22,882 nucleotides of DNA from JACKOD01 sp041591635 (lineage in GTDB: Bacteria; Pseudomonadota; Gammaproteobacteria; Pseudomonadales; Oleiphilaceae). Numbering within the stretch: position 1 is the first letter of the stretch; the number at the start of each line of letters is the position of its first letter. Positions 7,795 to 15,243 of the stretch are shown here, piece after piece. Position numbers and translations under genes: made by a program. The notes beneath the pieces are model-generated. The model was not told where the DNA came from. It saw nothing but the letters and a program-made list of their open reading frames with translations, and did not search any database. Location: positions 1-22,882 of the forward strand of contig JBFHRO010000024.1 in the NCBI GenBank assembly GCA_041591635.1, given 5' to 3'.

Positions 7795-10158
7795 GTGAAT
7801 ATAGATTTTTCAAATCGACTATCATTCAAGCTTGCCCGCAACACGGTGGTTGTGGCGCTCCTTTTGGGTTTGGTGCTAAATCTGTTTCAGGTGCTCATCG
7901 ATTATCTGAACGAGACCGAATCGCTCGATCAGGAAATCGAGGCCATCATTACCATCAGCCACACACCTGCGTCGCAAATCGCCTATAACATTGATTCACG
8001 ACTGGCAGAAGAACTGCTTGAAGGACTACTCAAGCACCCTGCCATCATTGAGGCCGAAATCGTCGATACCGACAACCGGGTACTGGCCCGGCGCAACCGC
8101 CAATCGGCCGAATCAGCCTACCGATGGCTGAGCGACCTGCTCTTCGAACCCACGCGCAATTACTCGACCCGGCTTTCGGTACAACAGTTGGTAGATGTAG
8201 ATCTGGGCAATCTCAATGTCATCGTGGACACCTACCATTCGGGCAATATTTTTCTTAATCGGGCCGGTTTCACCCTGATCTCCGGATTCGTGAAGAGCCT
8301 GACACTTTCGTTTCTGTTGCTGTTTGTGTTTTACGTGATGCTCACCCAGCCCTTGCTGAAGGTCATCAATGCGGTAAGCGAGGTTGATCCCGAGGCCCCG
8401 GAAAAAACCCGCTTGCCCGTGCCGGCAGGGCACCAGCATGACGAAATCGGAACCCTGGTAGAAAGCACCAATGATCACCTGCAGACCATCGAAAAAAGCC
8501 TTCAACGTGCCCGCAAGGCCGAGTTCCGACTCAAGAGCTATTCGGAGCAACTGGAACAGATTGTCGATTCCCGTACTCGGGAGCTCTCGGACAAGAATGA
8601 CCAGCTGATTCGCAGCAATCAGGATCTGGTGGTTGCCAAGGAGGATGCCGTGCGACGCGCGAAGGCGCGAGCGGATTTTCTTGCCAACATGAGCCATGAA
8701 ATTCGCACCCCCTTTAACGGGGTTCTCGGCATGATCAGCCTGACCCTGGACGAGCCCTTAACCGACAAGCAAAAGCGCCAGCTCGAAATCGCCTACAACT
8801 CAGGCGTATCCCTGCTTGAATTGCTAAACGATATTCTGGACATATCAAAGGTAGAAGCCGGCAAACTGACGCTTGAAAGCATCAGCTTCGATTTCCGCCA
8901 ACTTACCGAGAGCGTAGCCAACCTTCTGGCGCAAAATGCGCATGCGAAAAATATTGATCTGATCACCGATATAGCGCCCGATTTTCCCGAAGCACTCATG
9001 GGAGACCCCACCCGTATTCGCCAGATTGTCAGCAACCTGACCGGCAATGCCATCAAGTTTACCGAACAAGGCTACGTCAAAATCTCGTTGCGCTACGAAA
9101 ATGCAAACGCCTACCTTCGTATCATTGATACCGGCATAGGGATTTCACAGGATTCGCTCGAAAAAATCTTCGCCCCCTTCTCTCAGGCCTACTCGGATAC
9201 AACGCGCAAATACGGGGGCACCGGTCTTGGATTGGCACTGTGTCGACAGCTGGTCACTCACATGGAAGGCGAGTTGGCGCTGGAATCCGACCTGGAAAAA
9301 GGCAGCTGTTTTACTGCCCGCCTGCCGCTTGAAATCGATGCATCGGCTCAACCCCCTATACAAGATCCGAAGATCACCAACACTCGCTTTAGAATCGTAG
9401 GCACGCAAGACAACCAGCATATGGTCATTGTGAAAAGTCTTCTCGATCACTGGAAAGTCAAAGAATGCAGACTACACACCTACGATGCCGCCGAAAACGT
9501 GCGCAAAAACTGGTTTAGTGCACTTGCCGCCGACGAAATACTGATTATGGATGATCCCGCCTTCGATGAGCTGTTGGTGGATGACGCCGTGCGCGCCCGG
9601 ACGCTGATTTTTTCGGCAAAACCCACCGCACCCGATACCCTGAAAAAATACGGCGGAGCACTTCACCCACCTGTGTGTCGCACCCTGTTGGACAAGGTGT
9701 TGCTTCGCATCGTGGAGCCTATTGAACACATCAGCGTCGCCACTGCTGCGGCTCAACCGGTGGCGCAGGGGCCCAAAAATAAAAAAGTGCTGCTCGTCGA
9801 AGACAACCAGGTAAACCAGATGGTTGCCAAGGCGATTCTTGCAAAACTGGGGTACAAGGTCGAGGTGGCCAACAACGGCCAGGAGGCGGTCGAAATTCTG
9901 CGGGCCGAAGCCTTTGATGTGGTGCTGATGGATTGTCACATGCCGGTGATGGACGGTTACGAAGCCACCCGAGCGATAAGAAAAGAGCTGGGCATTAATG
10001 ACCTGCCCATCATTGCCGTTACTGCCAATGTGATGCACGGTGACAGAGAAAAGTGCTTCAATGTCGGCATGAACGATTACATCACCAAGCCTTACGAAAA
10101 GCATGCCCTTTTAGCCATGCTCGACAAGTGGATAGACCAGGATCTCACCGCCGTTTGA
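7795..10158 (+). CDS. Hybrid sensor histidine kinase with degenerate middle receiver and C-terminal receiver
   Basis: Inner-membrane two-component hybrid kinase of 787 residues. Order: TM1 about 16-36, a periplasmic sensor of about 120 residues resembling no domain I can name, TM2 about 160-183, HAMP-like linker, coiled coil about 228-290, HisKA with phospho-acceptor His301 in NMSHEIRTPFNG, and HATPase with the N box (NLTGNAIKFT), DTGIGI, F box (FAPFSQ) and GGTGLGL. A domain about 530-640 has receiver size but lacks the acidic pocket and phospho-Asp. A true receiver (about 662-780) follows: VLLVEDN, VLMDCHMPVMDG (Asp713) and Lys765 in TKP. No Hpt domain, so it differs from BarA/GacS, and no response regulator is adjacent. 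Start is GTG 7795; ribosome site weak. Ends 15 bases from the convergent MarR gene. Confidence 0.93.
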   Translation: MNIDFSNRLSFKLARNTVVVALLLGLVLNLFQVLIDYLNETESLDQEIEAIITISHTPASQIAYNIDSRLAEELLEGLLKHPAIIEAEIVDTDNRVLARRNRQSAESAYRWLSDLLFEPTRNYSTRLSVQQLVDVDLGNLNVIVDTYHSGNIFLNRAGFTLISGFVKSLTLSFLLLFVFYVMLTQPLLKVINAVSEVDPEAPEKTRLPVPAGHQHDEIGTLVESTNDHLQTIEKSLQRARKAEFRLKSYSEQLEQIVDSRTRELSDKNDQLIRSNQDLVVAKEDAVRRAKARADFLANMSHEIRTPFNGVLGMISLTLDEPLTDKQKRQLEIAYNSGVSLLELLNDILDISKVEAGKLTLESISFDFRQLTESVANLLAQNAHAKNIDLITDIAPDFPEALMGDPTRIRQIVSNLTGNAIKFTEQGYVKISLRYENANAYLRIIDTGIGISQDSLEKIFAPFSQAYSDTTRKYGGTGLGLALCRQLVTHMEGELALESDLEKGSCFTARLPLEIDASAQPPIQDPKITNTRFRIVGTQDNQHMVIVKSLLDHWKVKECRLHTYDAAENVRKNWFSALAADEILIMDDPAFDELLVDDAVRARTLIFSAKPTAPDTLKKYGGALHPPVCRTLLDKVLLRIVEPIEHISVATAAAQPVAQGPKNKKVLLVEDNQVNQMVAKAILAKLGYKVEVANNGQEAVEILRAEAFDVVLMDCHMPVMDGYEATRAIRKELGINDLPIIAVTANVMHGDREKCFNVGMNDYITKPYEKHALLAMLDKWIDQDLTAV

Positions 10159-10173
10159 AGCTCCATCAAGCGC

Positions 10174-10644
10174 TCATGCCTGCTCCGGGACACCTGCCAA
10201 CAGGCGCCGCTCCAGCATGCTCAACATGGCCCTGAGGGCATCCAGCTCTTCCAGTCCCAGGCCGAGTTTGGCCGAAAGGCTTACCGGAATGGCACAGGCT
10301 CGCTCGCGCAACCTAACACCTTCAGGAGTAAGACGTAGCCACACTACCCGCTCGTCACCAGGCAAACGACCTCTTACAACCAGCCCCGCTGATTCGAGGC
10401 GTTTTAACAGCGGCGTAATGGTGCCCGTATCCAGTCGGAGCCGCTGACAAAGCTGCCCGGTGGTACAGCCGGGCTCGCCTTCAGTGGCGCAGGCTTCCCA
10501 CAGTACCAGCATGACCAGATACTGTGGATACGTCAGCCCAAGCTCGGCCAGATAAGGGCGATACGCCGCCGTTACCGCCCTTGATGCCGAGTACAACAAA
10601 AAACAAACCTGATTATCCAGTGCCAACGGATTGCATGAAGACAT
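10174..10644 (-). CDS. ospR: MarR-family peroxide-sensing repressor, OhrR/OspR type
   Basis: Thiol-based winged-helix repressor, 156 residues. The N-terminal LDNQVCFLLYSASRA and LTYPQYLVMLVLWE are diagnostic of OhrR. Cys14 corresponds to the peroxide-reactive cysteine, and Cys117 (in RACAIP) sits where two-cysteine OhrR proteins carry the resolving cysteine. The DNA-binding wing is LVVRGRLPGDERVVWLRLT. It lies 17 bases downstream of gpx on the same strand, the arrangement I recall for Pseudomonas aeruginosa OspR (PA2825) and its glutathione peroxidase target (PA2826), hence the symbol; plain ohrR is the alternative. ATG 10644 is preferred to the in-frame TTG at 10665, which overlaps the gpx stop. 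Likely autoregulated through the operator upstream of gpx. Confidence 0.85.
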   Translation of the reverse strand: MSSCNPLALDNQVCFLLYSASRAVTAAYRPYLAELGLTYPQYLVMLVLWEACATEGEPGCTTGQLCQRLRLDTGTITPLLKRLESAGLVVRGRLPGDERVVWLRLTPEGVRLRERACAIPVSLSAKLGLGLEELDALRAMLSMLERRLLAGVPEQA

Positions 10645-10661
10645 GTCAGACACTGCCACGA

Positions 10662-11147
10662 TCAATCCCGCACCAGCTTCGCAATATCGGCATCAAGCTT
10701 CTCTGGCTCATCGGTGGGCGCAAAGCGCTTGACCACTCGGCCGTCCTGATCCACCAGAAACTTGGTGAAGTTCCACTTGATCATATCGATTCCCATGAAC
10801 CCCCCGGCTTCCTGTTTCAGGAATTTGAATAGCGGATGGGCCCCGTCGCCGTTCACCTCTATTTTGGCGTACATCGGAAATGTCACACCGTAGTTGAGCG
10901 AACAGAACTCGGAGATCTCGGCATTAGTTCCAGGATCCTGGCTCATGAACTGGTTACAGGGGAATCCCAGCACCACAAAACCTGTGTCTTTATACTGCTG
11001 ATACAAGGCTTCCAGCCCTTTAAACTGAGGCGTCAGACCGCATTTGCTCGCGGTATTTACAATCAACATCACTTTGCCACGGTATTTGGCAAGCGTTTCA
11101 TCCTGACCCTTCATTGTCTTAACACTGATATCGTAAATGGATGCCAT
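10662..11147 (-). CDS. gpx: Glutathione peroxidase family thiol peroxidase
   Basis: Reduces hydroperoxides with a catalytic cysteine; bacterial members of this family mostly use thioredoxin rather than glutathione. 161 residues, the usual size. The catalytic tetrad is visible: Cys36 in NTASKCGLTP (Cys rather than selenocysteine), Gln66 in GFPCNQF, and Trp125-Asn126 in KWNFTKFL. Cys82 (in EFCSLNYG) is the likely resolving cysteine; Cys64 is also conserved in the family. No signal peptide, so cytosolic. ATG 11147 has a good GGGAGA ribosome site and gives the standard MASIYDISV N-terminus; the frame open to 11168 is longer than the family. First gene of a two-gene transcript with the OhrR-type regulator; an operator-like dyad overlaps its predicted -10. 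Confidence 0.94.
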   Translation of the reverse strand: MASIYDISVKTMKGQDETLAKYRGKVMLIVNTASKCGLTPQFKGLEALYQQYKDTGFVVLGFPCNQFMSQDPGTNAEISEFCSLNYGVTFPMYAKIEVNGDGAHPLFKFLKQEAGGFMGIDMIKWNFTKFLVDQDGRVVKRFAPTDEPEKLDADIAKLVRD

Positions 11148-11197
11148 GACAGATCTCCCTTGAGGCAACTAGCGACTACACAAGCAACAATATCGCA

Positions 11198-11212
11198 TAC
11201 AATTATATTGTG
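11198..11212. promoter_or_regulatory. OhrR-type operator over the gpx -10 box
   Basis: TACAATTATATTGTG is an inverted repeat (ACAAT, three bases, ATTGT) that differs at few positions from the known OhrR operator core TACAATT-AATTGTA. Inside it, on the minus strand, is a perfect TATAAT (11202-11207), suitably placed for a gpx start near 11195 and a 48-base leader. The -35 is weak (TTTAAA, 16 bases upstream). A repressor bound here would cover the -10. The site is seen in the sequence; binding is inferred. Confidence 0.65.
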
Positions 11213-11318
11213 CGCAATATATATTTAAACCCTGTCGTTTTATTGAACAAAACACCGCCGGCAGCTCTGACTTACTCATAAAAGCCTGTAACCTGCTATT
11301 TACGCGGAAAAACTTTCC

Positions 11319-11324
11319 TATAAT
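11319..11324 (+). promoter_or_regulatory. Candidate -10 box of alaA
   Basis: Perfect TATAAT 22 to 40 bases before the candidate alaA start codons. No convincing -35 hexamer is found at 16-18 bases, so it may need an activator, or may not be a promoter. Confidence 0.35.
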
Positions 11325-11363
11325 ATGGGGTTATAAGCTCCCTCCATGCCAAGTGATACCCTC

Positions 11364-12578
11364 ATGCACTCAATCAAAAAATCGACCAAGCTTGAAAACG
11401 TGTGTTACGACATTCGCGGTGACGTATTAAAAGAGGCGCGCCGCCTTGAAGAAGAAGGCCACCGCGTACTGAAACTGAACATAGGCAACCCGGCCCCTTT
11501 TGGCTTTGACGTTCCGGAAGAAATTCAAACCGATGTTGTACGCAACCTTCCTCTGGCACAGGGATACAGTGATTCCAAAGGGTTGTTTTCAGCGCGCAAG
11601 GCGGTCATGCATTACTGCCAGCAAAAGCAGATAAACGGCGTAGAGCTTGAGGATATCTACCTGGGCAACGGCGTCAGCGAACTCATAGTGATGTCGATGC
11701 AGGCGCTGCTCAACAGTGGTGATGAAGTACTGATACCCTCACCGGACTATCCGCTGTGGACAGCTGCGGTGACCCTTAGCAGTGGCAAGGCCGTTCATTA
11801 CCTGTGCGACGAACAGCAGGACTGGTACCCCGACCTGGACGATATTCGTGCAAAAATCACCAACCGTACCCGCGCCATCGTCGTTATCAATCCGAACAAC
11901 CCAACAGGATCCGTGTATCCCCGGGAAATACTGGAAGGCCTGATACAGATTGCGCGCGAACACAAACTGATTGTTCTGGCGGACGAGATCTACGACAAAA
12001 TTCTGTACGATGAAGCGCAACACATCAGTCTCGCGGCGCTGGCCGATGACCTGTTGTTTTTTACCTTCAACGGTATTTCCAAGAACTACCGGGCGGCCGG
12101 CTATCGGGCTGGCTGGCTGATTATCAGTGGGGCAAAGCATCGAGCCACGGATCTGGTGGAAGGCATTGAGATGCTTTCATCCATGCGGCTTTGTGCCAAT
12201 GTACCGGCGCAGTTTGCGATTCAAACGGCATTAGGAGGCTACCAGAGCATCAATGATCTCGTGGCCCCCGGCGGAAGGCTGTACGAACAGCGCAACGCGG
12301 CTTATGACTTGCTCAACAGCATACCGGGCGTTTCCTGCGTCAAGCCCAAGGGAGCGCTTTACATGTTCCCCCGCCTGGATCCGCAACGCTTCCCGATCAA
12401 GGACGACGAGCGACTGGTGTTTGACTTGTTGCGACAGGAAAAACTGCTGCTGGTTCATGGCACGGCCTTCAACCTGAACGACACCCAACACCTGCGAGTC
12501 GTCTTCCTTCCCCACAAGGACATACTTACGGATGCACTCAACCGGTTTGGACACTTCCTTTCAAATTATCAGCAATAA
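11364..12578 (+). CDS. alaA: Alanine aminotransferase AlaA (class I/II PLP enzyme)
   Basis: PLP-dependent glutamate-pyruvate transaminase, the main alanine-forming enzyme in E. coli. It aligns with E. coli AlaA (YfbQ) almost without gaps: KLENVCYDIRGDVLKEARRL, NIGNPAPFGF, GYSDSKGL, GNGVSELI, PSPDYPLWTAAV, INPNNPTG, the PLP-contacting ADEIYDKILYD, the Schiff-base lysine in FNGISKNYRAAGYRAGW (Lys240 from this start), SSMRLCANVPAQ and GALYMFPRLD. ATG 11364 gives MHSIKKSTKLENV, exactly matching the length of the E. coli N-terminus; ATG 11346 would add six residues and cannot be ruled out, since neither has a good ribosome site. The next frame starts 37 bases beyond its stop, so it probably shares this transcript. 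Confidence 0.94.
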   Translation: MHSIKKSTKLENVCYDIRGDVLKEARRLEEEGHRVLKLNIGNPAPFGFDVPEEIQTDVVRNLPLAQGYSDSKGLFSARKAVMHYCQQKQINGVELEDIYLGNGVSELIVMSMQALLNSGDEVLIPSPDYPLWTAAVTLSSGKAVHYLCDEQQDWYPDLDDIRAKITNRTRAIVVINPNNPTGSVYPREILEGLIQIAREHKLIVLADEIYDKILYDEAQHISLAALADDLLFFTFNGISKNYRAAGYRAGWLIISGAKHRATDLVEGIEMLSSMRLCANVPAQFAIQTALGGYQSINDLVAPGGRLYEQRNAAYDLLNSIPGVSCVKPKGALYMFPRLDPQRFPIKDDERLVFDLLRQEKLLLVHGTAFNLNDTQHLRVVFLPHKDILTDALNRFGHFLSNYQQ

Positions 12579-12615
12579 CAGCCGGCCCACGCCGATAACC
12601 CGTAAGGACCCCGCT

Positions 12616-13059
12616 GTGGCAGACCTTCACGTTGAGGACTTTTTCAAAGATGCGGCGCTGATTCTCAACAGGCTGTACAGCCTGTTTCCGCGCAAGTCGA
12701 CAGTATTCGTGGAGGATATCTGCGGCCCTGACTCACCGGATGAGTTCGGGCTCCATAGCCCTCGTCATGAGGCCTGCTTTGGCGCCATGCTGTGGCTGGC
12801 CGAGGAGGAGTACCTGAGATTTGAATCAATCATTCGACGTGAAGCGATTGATCAGGCGGTGCTGACACACAAATCCTTCCTGATGCTGTCGCAGCTTTGC
12901 AGCCCAAAAACACTGGAACAGGACACCACGGGACAGCTGCGCCAGCTACCCTATGAACAGCAAACGCATATGAACCTGATTCGCCATCTGTGCAAGCACA
13001 GCACCTCAACCCAGGTGGCAGGCATGATGCATCATCTCTTTCGCTGCACCGCACAATAG
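12616..13059 (+). CDS. Conserved-context protein of unknown function (147 aa)
   Basis: I do not recognise a domain. The start is taken as GTG 12616 because a good TAAGGA ribosome site lies seven bases upstream; the frame is open further back to an ATG at 12532 inside alaA. The protein is soluble, mostly helical and carries several acidic patches (HVEDFFKDAAL, WLAEEEYLRFES). Its C-terminal half has KSFLMLSQLCSPKTLEQ and ends in MMHHLFRCTAQ. There is no membrane helix, signal peptide or metal motif beyond scattered Cys/His. The slot between alaA and htpX holds an unknown gene (PA2829) in Pseudomonas aeruginosa as I recall, so this may be its counterpart; similarity has not been checked. Probably read with alaA. 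Confidence 0.7.
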   Translation: MADLHVEDFFKDAALILNRLYSLFPRKSTVFVEDICGPDSPDEFGLHSPRHEACFGAMLWLAEEEYLRFESIIRREAIDQAVLTHKSFLMLSQLCSPKTLEQDTTGQLRQLPYEQQTHMNLIRHLCKHSTSTQVAGMMHHLFRCTAQ

Positions 13060-13107
13060 CAAGGCCATCAAACTAACGAAACTGTAATACCTCAAACAAG
13101 AATACGA

Positions 13108-13136
13108 CTTGAAAGCCTTATCACCAGCCTTATGAT
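13108..13136 (+). promoter_or_regulatory. htpX promoter, overlapping sigma-70 and sigma-32 type elements
   Basis: TTGAAA (13109-13114), a 16-base spacer and TATGAT (13131-13136) make a good sigma-70 promoter. The same bases include CTTGAAA (13108-13114), the heat-shock -35 consensus, followed after 13 bases by CCTTAT (13128-13133), a partial match to the heat-shock -10 (CCCCAT). The start would be near 13142, leaving a 30-base leader. A CCTTAT-G-ATAAGG dyad covers the -10 region (13128-13140). E. coli htpX is sigma-32 and Cpx controlled, which fits. Confidence 0.5.
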
Positions 13137-13171
13137 AAGGATCGTCAAAACTCATACAGGTATATCCCACC

Positions 13172-14053
13172 ATGATGCGTGTACTGCTCTTTCTTGCAAC
13201 AAACCTGGCGGTCATTCTGGTCGCCAGCATAACGCTGAATCTGCTTGGTGTCGGCTCCTACCAGACCCAGGGGGGGCTTGACCTGCAGGCACTGCTTGCC
13301 TTTGCCCTGGTTTTCGGCATGACAGGATCCTTTATCTCGCTGCTGCTATCCAAATGGATGGCAAAGAAGTCCACCGGCACCATCATCATTGACCAGCCTC
13401 AAAGCAGCGCTGAACAATGGCTTTTACACACAGTCGAAGAACTGGCGAGCAGCGCGGGAATCGGTATGCCCGAGGTGGGCGTATTCCCGTCAGAACAGTC
13501 CAATGCCTTCGCCACCGGCTGGAACAAGAACAGTGCGCTGGTAGCAGTAAGCTCCGGCCTGCTGCAGCGTTTCAACAAGGATGAAATCCGCGCCGTGCTG
13601 GCTCACGAGATCGGCCATGTCGCCAACGGTGATATGGTCACCCTGGCCCTCATTCAGGGCGTGGTGAATACCTTCGTGATTTTCTTCTCCCGCATCATCG
13701 GCAACCTGATTGACAAGGTCGTTTTCAAAACCGAGCAAGGCTACGGCCCGGCTTACTACATCAGCAGTATCATTGCGGAGATTGTGTTGGGCATTCTTGC
13801 TTCTACCATTGTCATGTGGTTCTCTCGCCGGCGCGAATTCCGGGCCGATGAAATGGGTGCACGACTGGCAGGAACCACCGCCATGATCGGTGCCTTGCAA
13901 CGTTTGCGTGCCGAATCACAGCTGCCTGACCAAATGCCCGCCACCATGCAGGCCTTTGGAATCTCCCGCGGAACGCGAGAAGGCCTGGCGGCACTGTTCG
14001 CCAGCCATCCGCCTCTGGAAGCTCGCATCGCCGCACTGCAAAACCTGCGTTAA
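13172..14053 (+). CDS. htpX: Membrane zinc protease HtpX
   Basis: M48 metallopeptidase of the inner membrane that degrades damaged membrane proteins together with FtsH. 293 residues, as in E. coli (293). Two hydrophobic segments at about 5-27 and 40-61 form the N-terminal anchor, and two more follow the active site (about 157-177 and 195-217). Zinc ligands: His145 and His149 with catalytic Glu146 in LAHEIGHVANGD, and Glu222 in SRRREFRADEMGARL. Other family marks are SNAFATGW, LVAVSSGLL and the C-terminal FASHPPLEARIAAL. ATG 13172 matches the family N-terminus (MMRVLLFLATNLAV), but the ribosome site is weak. A run of seven G at 13270-13276 falls inside the early coding region. The gene ends just before a perfect palindrome. 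Confidence 0.96.
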   Translation: MMRVLLFLATNLAVILVASITLNLLGVGSYQTQGGLDLQALLAFALVFGMTGSFISLLLSKWMAKKSTGTIIIDQPQSSAEQWLLHTVEELASSAGIGMPEVGVFPSEQSNAFATGWNKNSALVAVSSGLLQRFNKDEIRAVLAHEIGHVANGDMVTLALIQGVVNTFVIFFSRIIGNLIDKVVFKTEQGYGPAYYISSIIAEIVLGILASTIVMWFSRRREFRADEMGARLAGTTAMIGALQRLRAESQLPDQMPATMQAFGISRGTREGLAALFASHPPLEARIAALQNLR

Positions 14054-14062
14054 CACCAAAGG

Positions 14063-14092
14063 GTGACAAAGCCTTGGCCAAGGCTTTGTCAC
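14063..14092. terminator. Perfect 30-bp palindrome between convergent htpX and the NAD-kinase-like gene
   Basis: GTGACAAAGCCTTGG (14063-14077) is followed directly by its exact reverse complement (14078-14092). As RNA it gives an 11 to 13-bp hairpin with a small loop. There is no T-run on either side, so it is not a classical intrinsic terminator, but its place at a convergent junction suggests a transcription end or RNA 3'-end stabiliser for both genes. The right arm contains the stop codon of the minus-strand gene (14089-14091). Confidence 0.5.
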
Positions 14093-15240
14093 TGCGCTTC
14101 AGGATCATGCCCACGGGATACCGGATAGAGCAAAACATCTTCGTAACCCGCCACGATTTTGCGATATCCACTAATCTCCCGATCAAGCATCGCATCTCCC
14201 GTATCAACCAGCAAAGGCCGTCCATCCAGAAGCCGCAATTTGCCGCGACTGGACACAATGCAAATGTTATCAACACCAACAGCGCGTAATACTTCAGAGC
14301 TTAACTGTTGATTCCCTCGCCCAAACAAAAAACCCTGCCCGCCGGTGACAGATACCACCAGTCGAGTGGGCCCACTGCGCGCCAGAGCCAACAAGTCAGG
14401 CGCATTCAGATCACAACCCACCTGACTGCCATTACGATAGGCATCAACACCCAGCAAACTGCCCTCTTGCCCCCACAGATCCTTCAAGGCTTTAGTCGTT
14501 CGACCTGCACCAACCAAATACAGAACATCGGCCTCTTGCGTTTCATCGATATGAGCCGCAATTTCAGCGACGACTAACGCTTCGTCATCCGGCGATCCGC
14601 ACTTCACCTGCTGCACAAGGTTACCGTATTGCGGCACCAGCAGCTCGCCGAAATATCGACTATTGACAACCCCCTTGGCCAGGGCAGATTCATCAATATC
14701 CCGCACTTCTGCTGTCTCCAGACTGACCGGCTTGCCATCAAGCATCGCTTTCACAATACCTGCCACCGCAGAGGGGGAAGTCGCAAAGACCCCCGAGTGC
14801 ATTTTCACTCCCGAGGGTATGCCCAAAACCGGAACACCTTGCCCCACGGCTTCGTATATATTGCGCGCGGTTCCATCACCACCGGCAAACAAAATCAAGT
14901 CGACGGCGCGGTCCAGCAACTTGCGCGCGGCGGCAATGGTATCCTCGCCAGTCGTCTCCCGATCCACCACCGGCGTGAAACCTTCTTGCCAAGTGAGTGT
15001 CGGTAACGCTTCAGAACACACCCCCATGGTGGAACACGAGGAATAAACGGTGATCTGGCCTCGCACCCCCTTGCGCCCGAGCTCGCCGAATACCTCCAAC
15101 ACCCGCTGGCGTACCCGGCTTTCAATTCCCAGTGACCTGGCCGTTTCGACGGTGGCGGGATGATCGCTTCCCTTGAGCCCCGCCGGCCCACCCAATCCCG
15201 CAACAGGATTGATAACCACTCCCAGCTTAAGATGAATCAT
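14089..15240 (-). CDS. ATP-NAD kinase-like protein (COG3199 family)
   Basis: Member of the predicted polyphosphate/ATP-dependent NAD kinase family (NAD kinase / AcoX-like), 383 residues; function in this subfamily is largely inferred. The N-terminal fold shows LGVVINPVAGLGGPAGLKGSD (Asn11-Pro12), VDLILFAGGDGTARNIYE with the signature GGDGT (120-124), and VLGIPSGVKMHSGVFATSP, where NAD-kinase and diacylglycerol-kinase folds bind nucleotide. The C-terminal half includes DVLYLVGAGRTTKALKD and LLGVDAYRNGSQVGCDLNA, as in COG3199 proteins. Soluble. It starts three bases after the PilZ gene stop on the same strand, so translation is very likely coupled. The start has no clear ribosome site of its own, which agrees with coupling. 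Confidence 0.8.
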   Translation of the reverse strand: MIHLKLGVVINPVAGLGGPAGLKGSDHPATVETARSLGIESRVRQRVLEVFGELGRKGVRGQITVYSSCSTMGVCSEALPTLTWQEGFTPVVDRETTGEDTIAAARKLLDRAVDLILFAGGDGTARNIYEAVGQGVPVLGIPSGVKMHSGVFATSPSAVAGIVKAMLDGKPVSLETAEVRDIDESALAKGVVNSRYFGELLVPQYGNLVQQVKCGSPDDEALVVAEIAAHIDETQEADVLYLVGAGRTTKALKDLWGQEGSLLGVDAYRNGSQVGCDLNAPDLLALARSGPTRLVVSVTGGQGFLFGRGNQQLSSEVLRAVGVDNICIVSSRGKLRLLDGRPLLVDTGDAMLDREISGYRKIVAGYEDVLLYPVSRGHDPEAQ

Positions 15241-15243
15241 GCG

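Noticed and set aside
10645..10665. TTG start of the MarR-type regulator overlapping the gpx stop
   Set aside because: The ATG at 10644 gives the family-length N-terminus leading into LDNQVC; the TTG would add seven residues.
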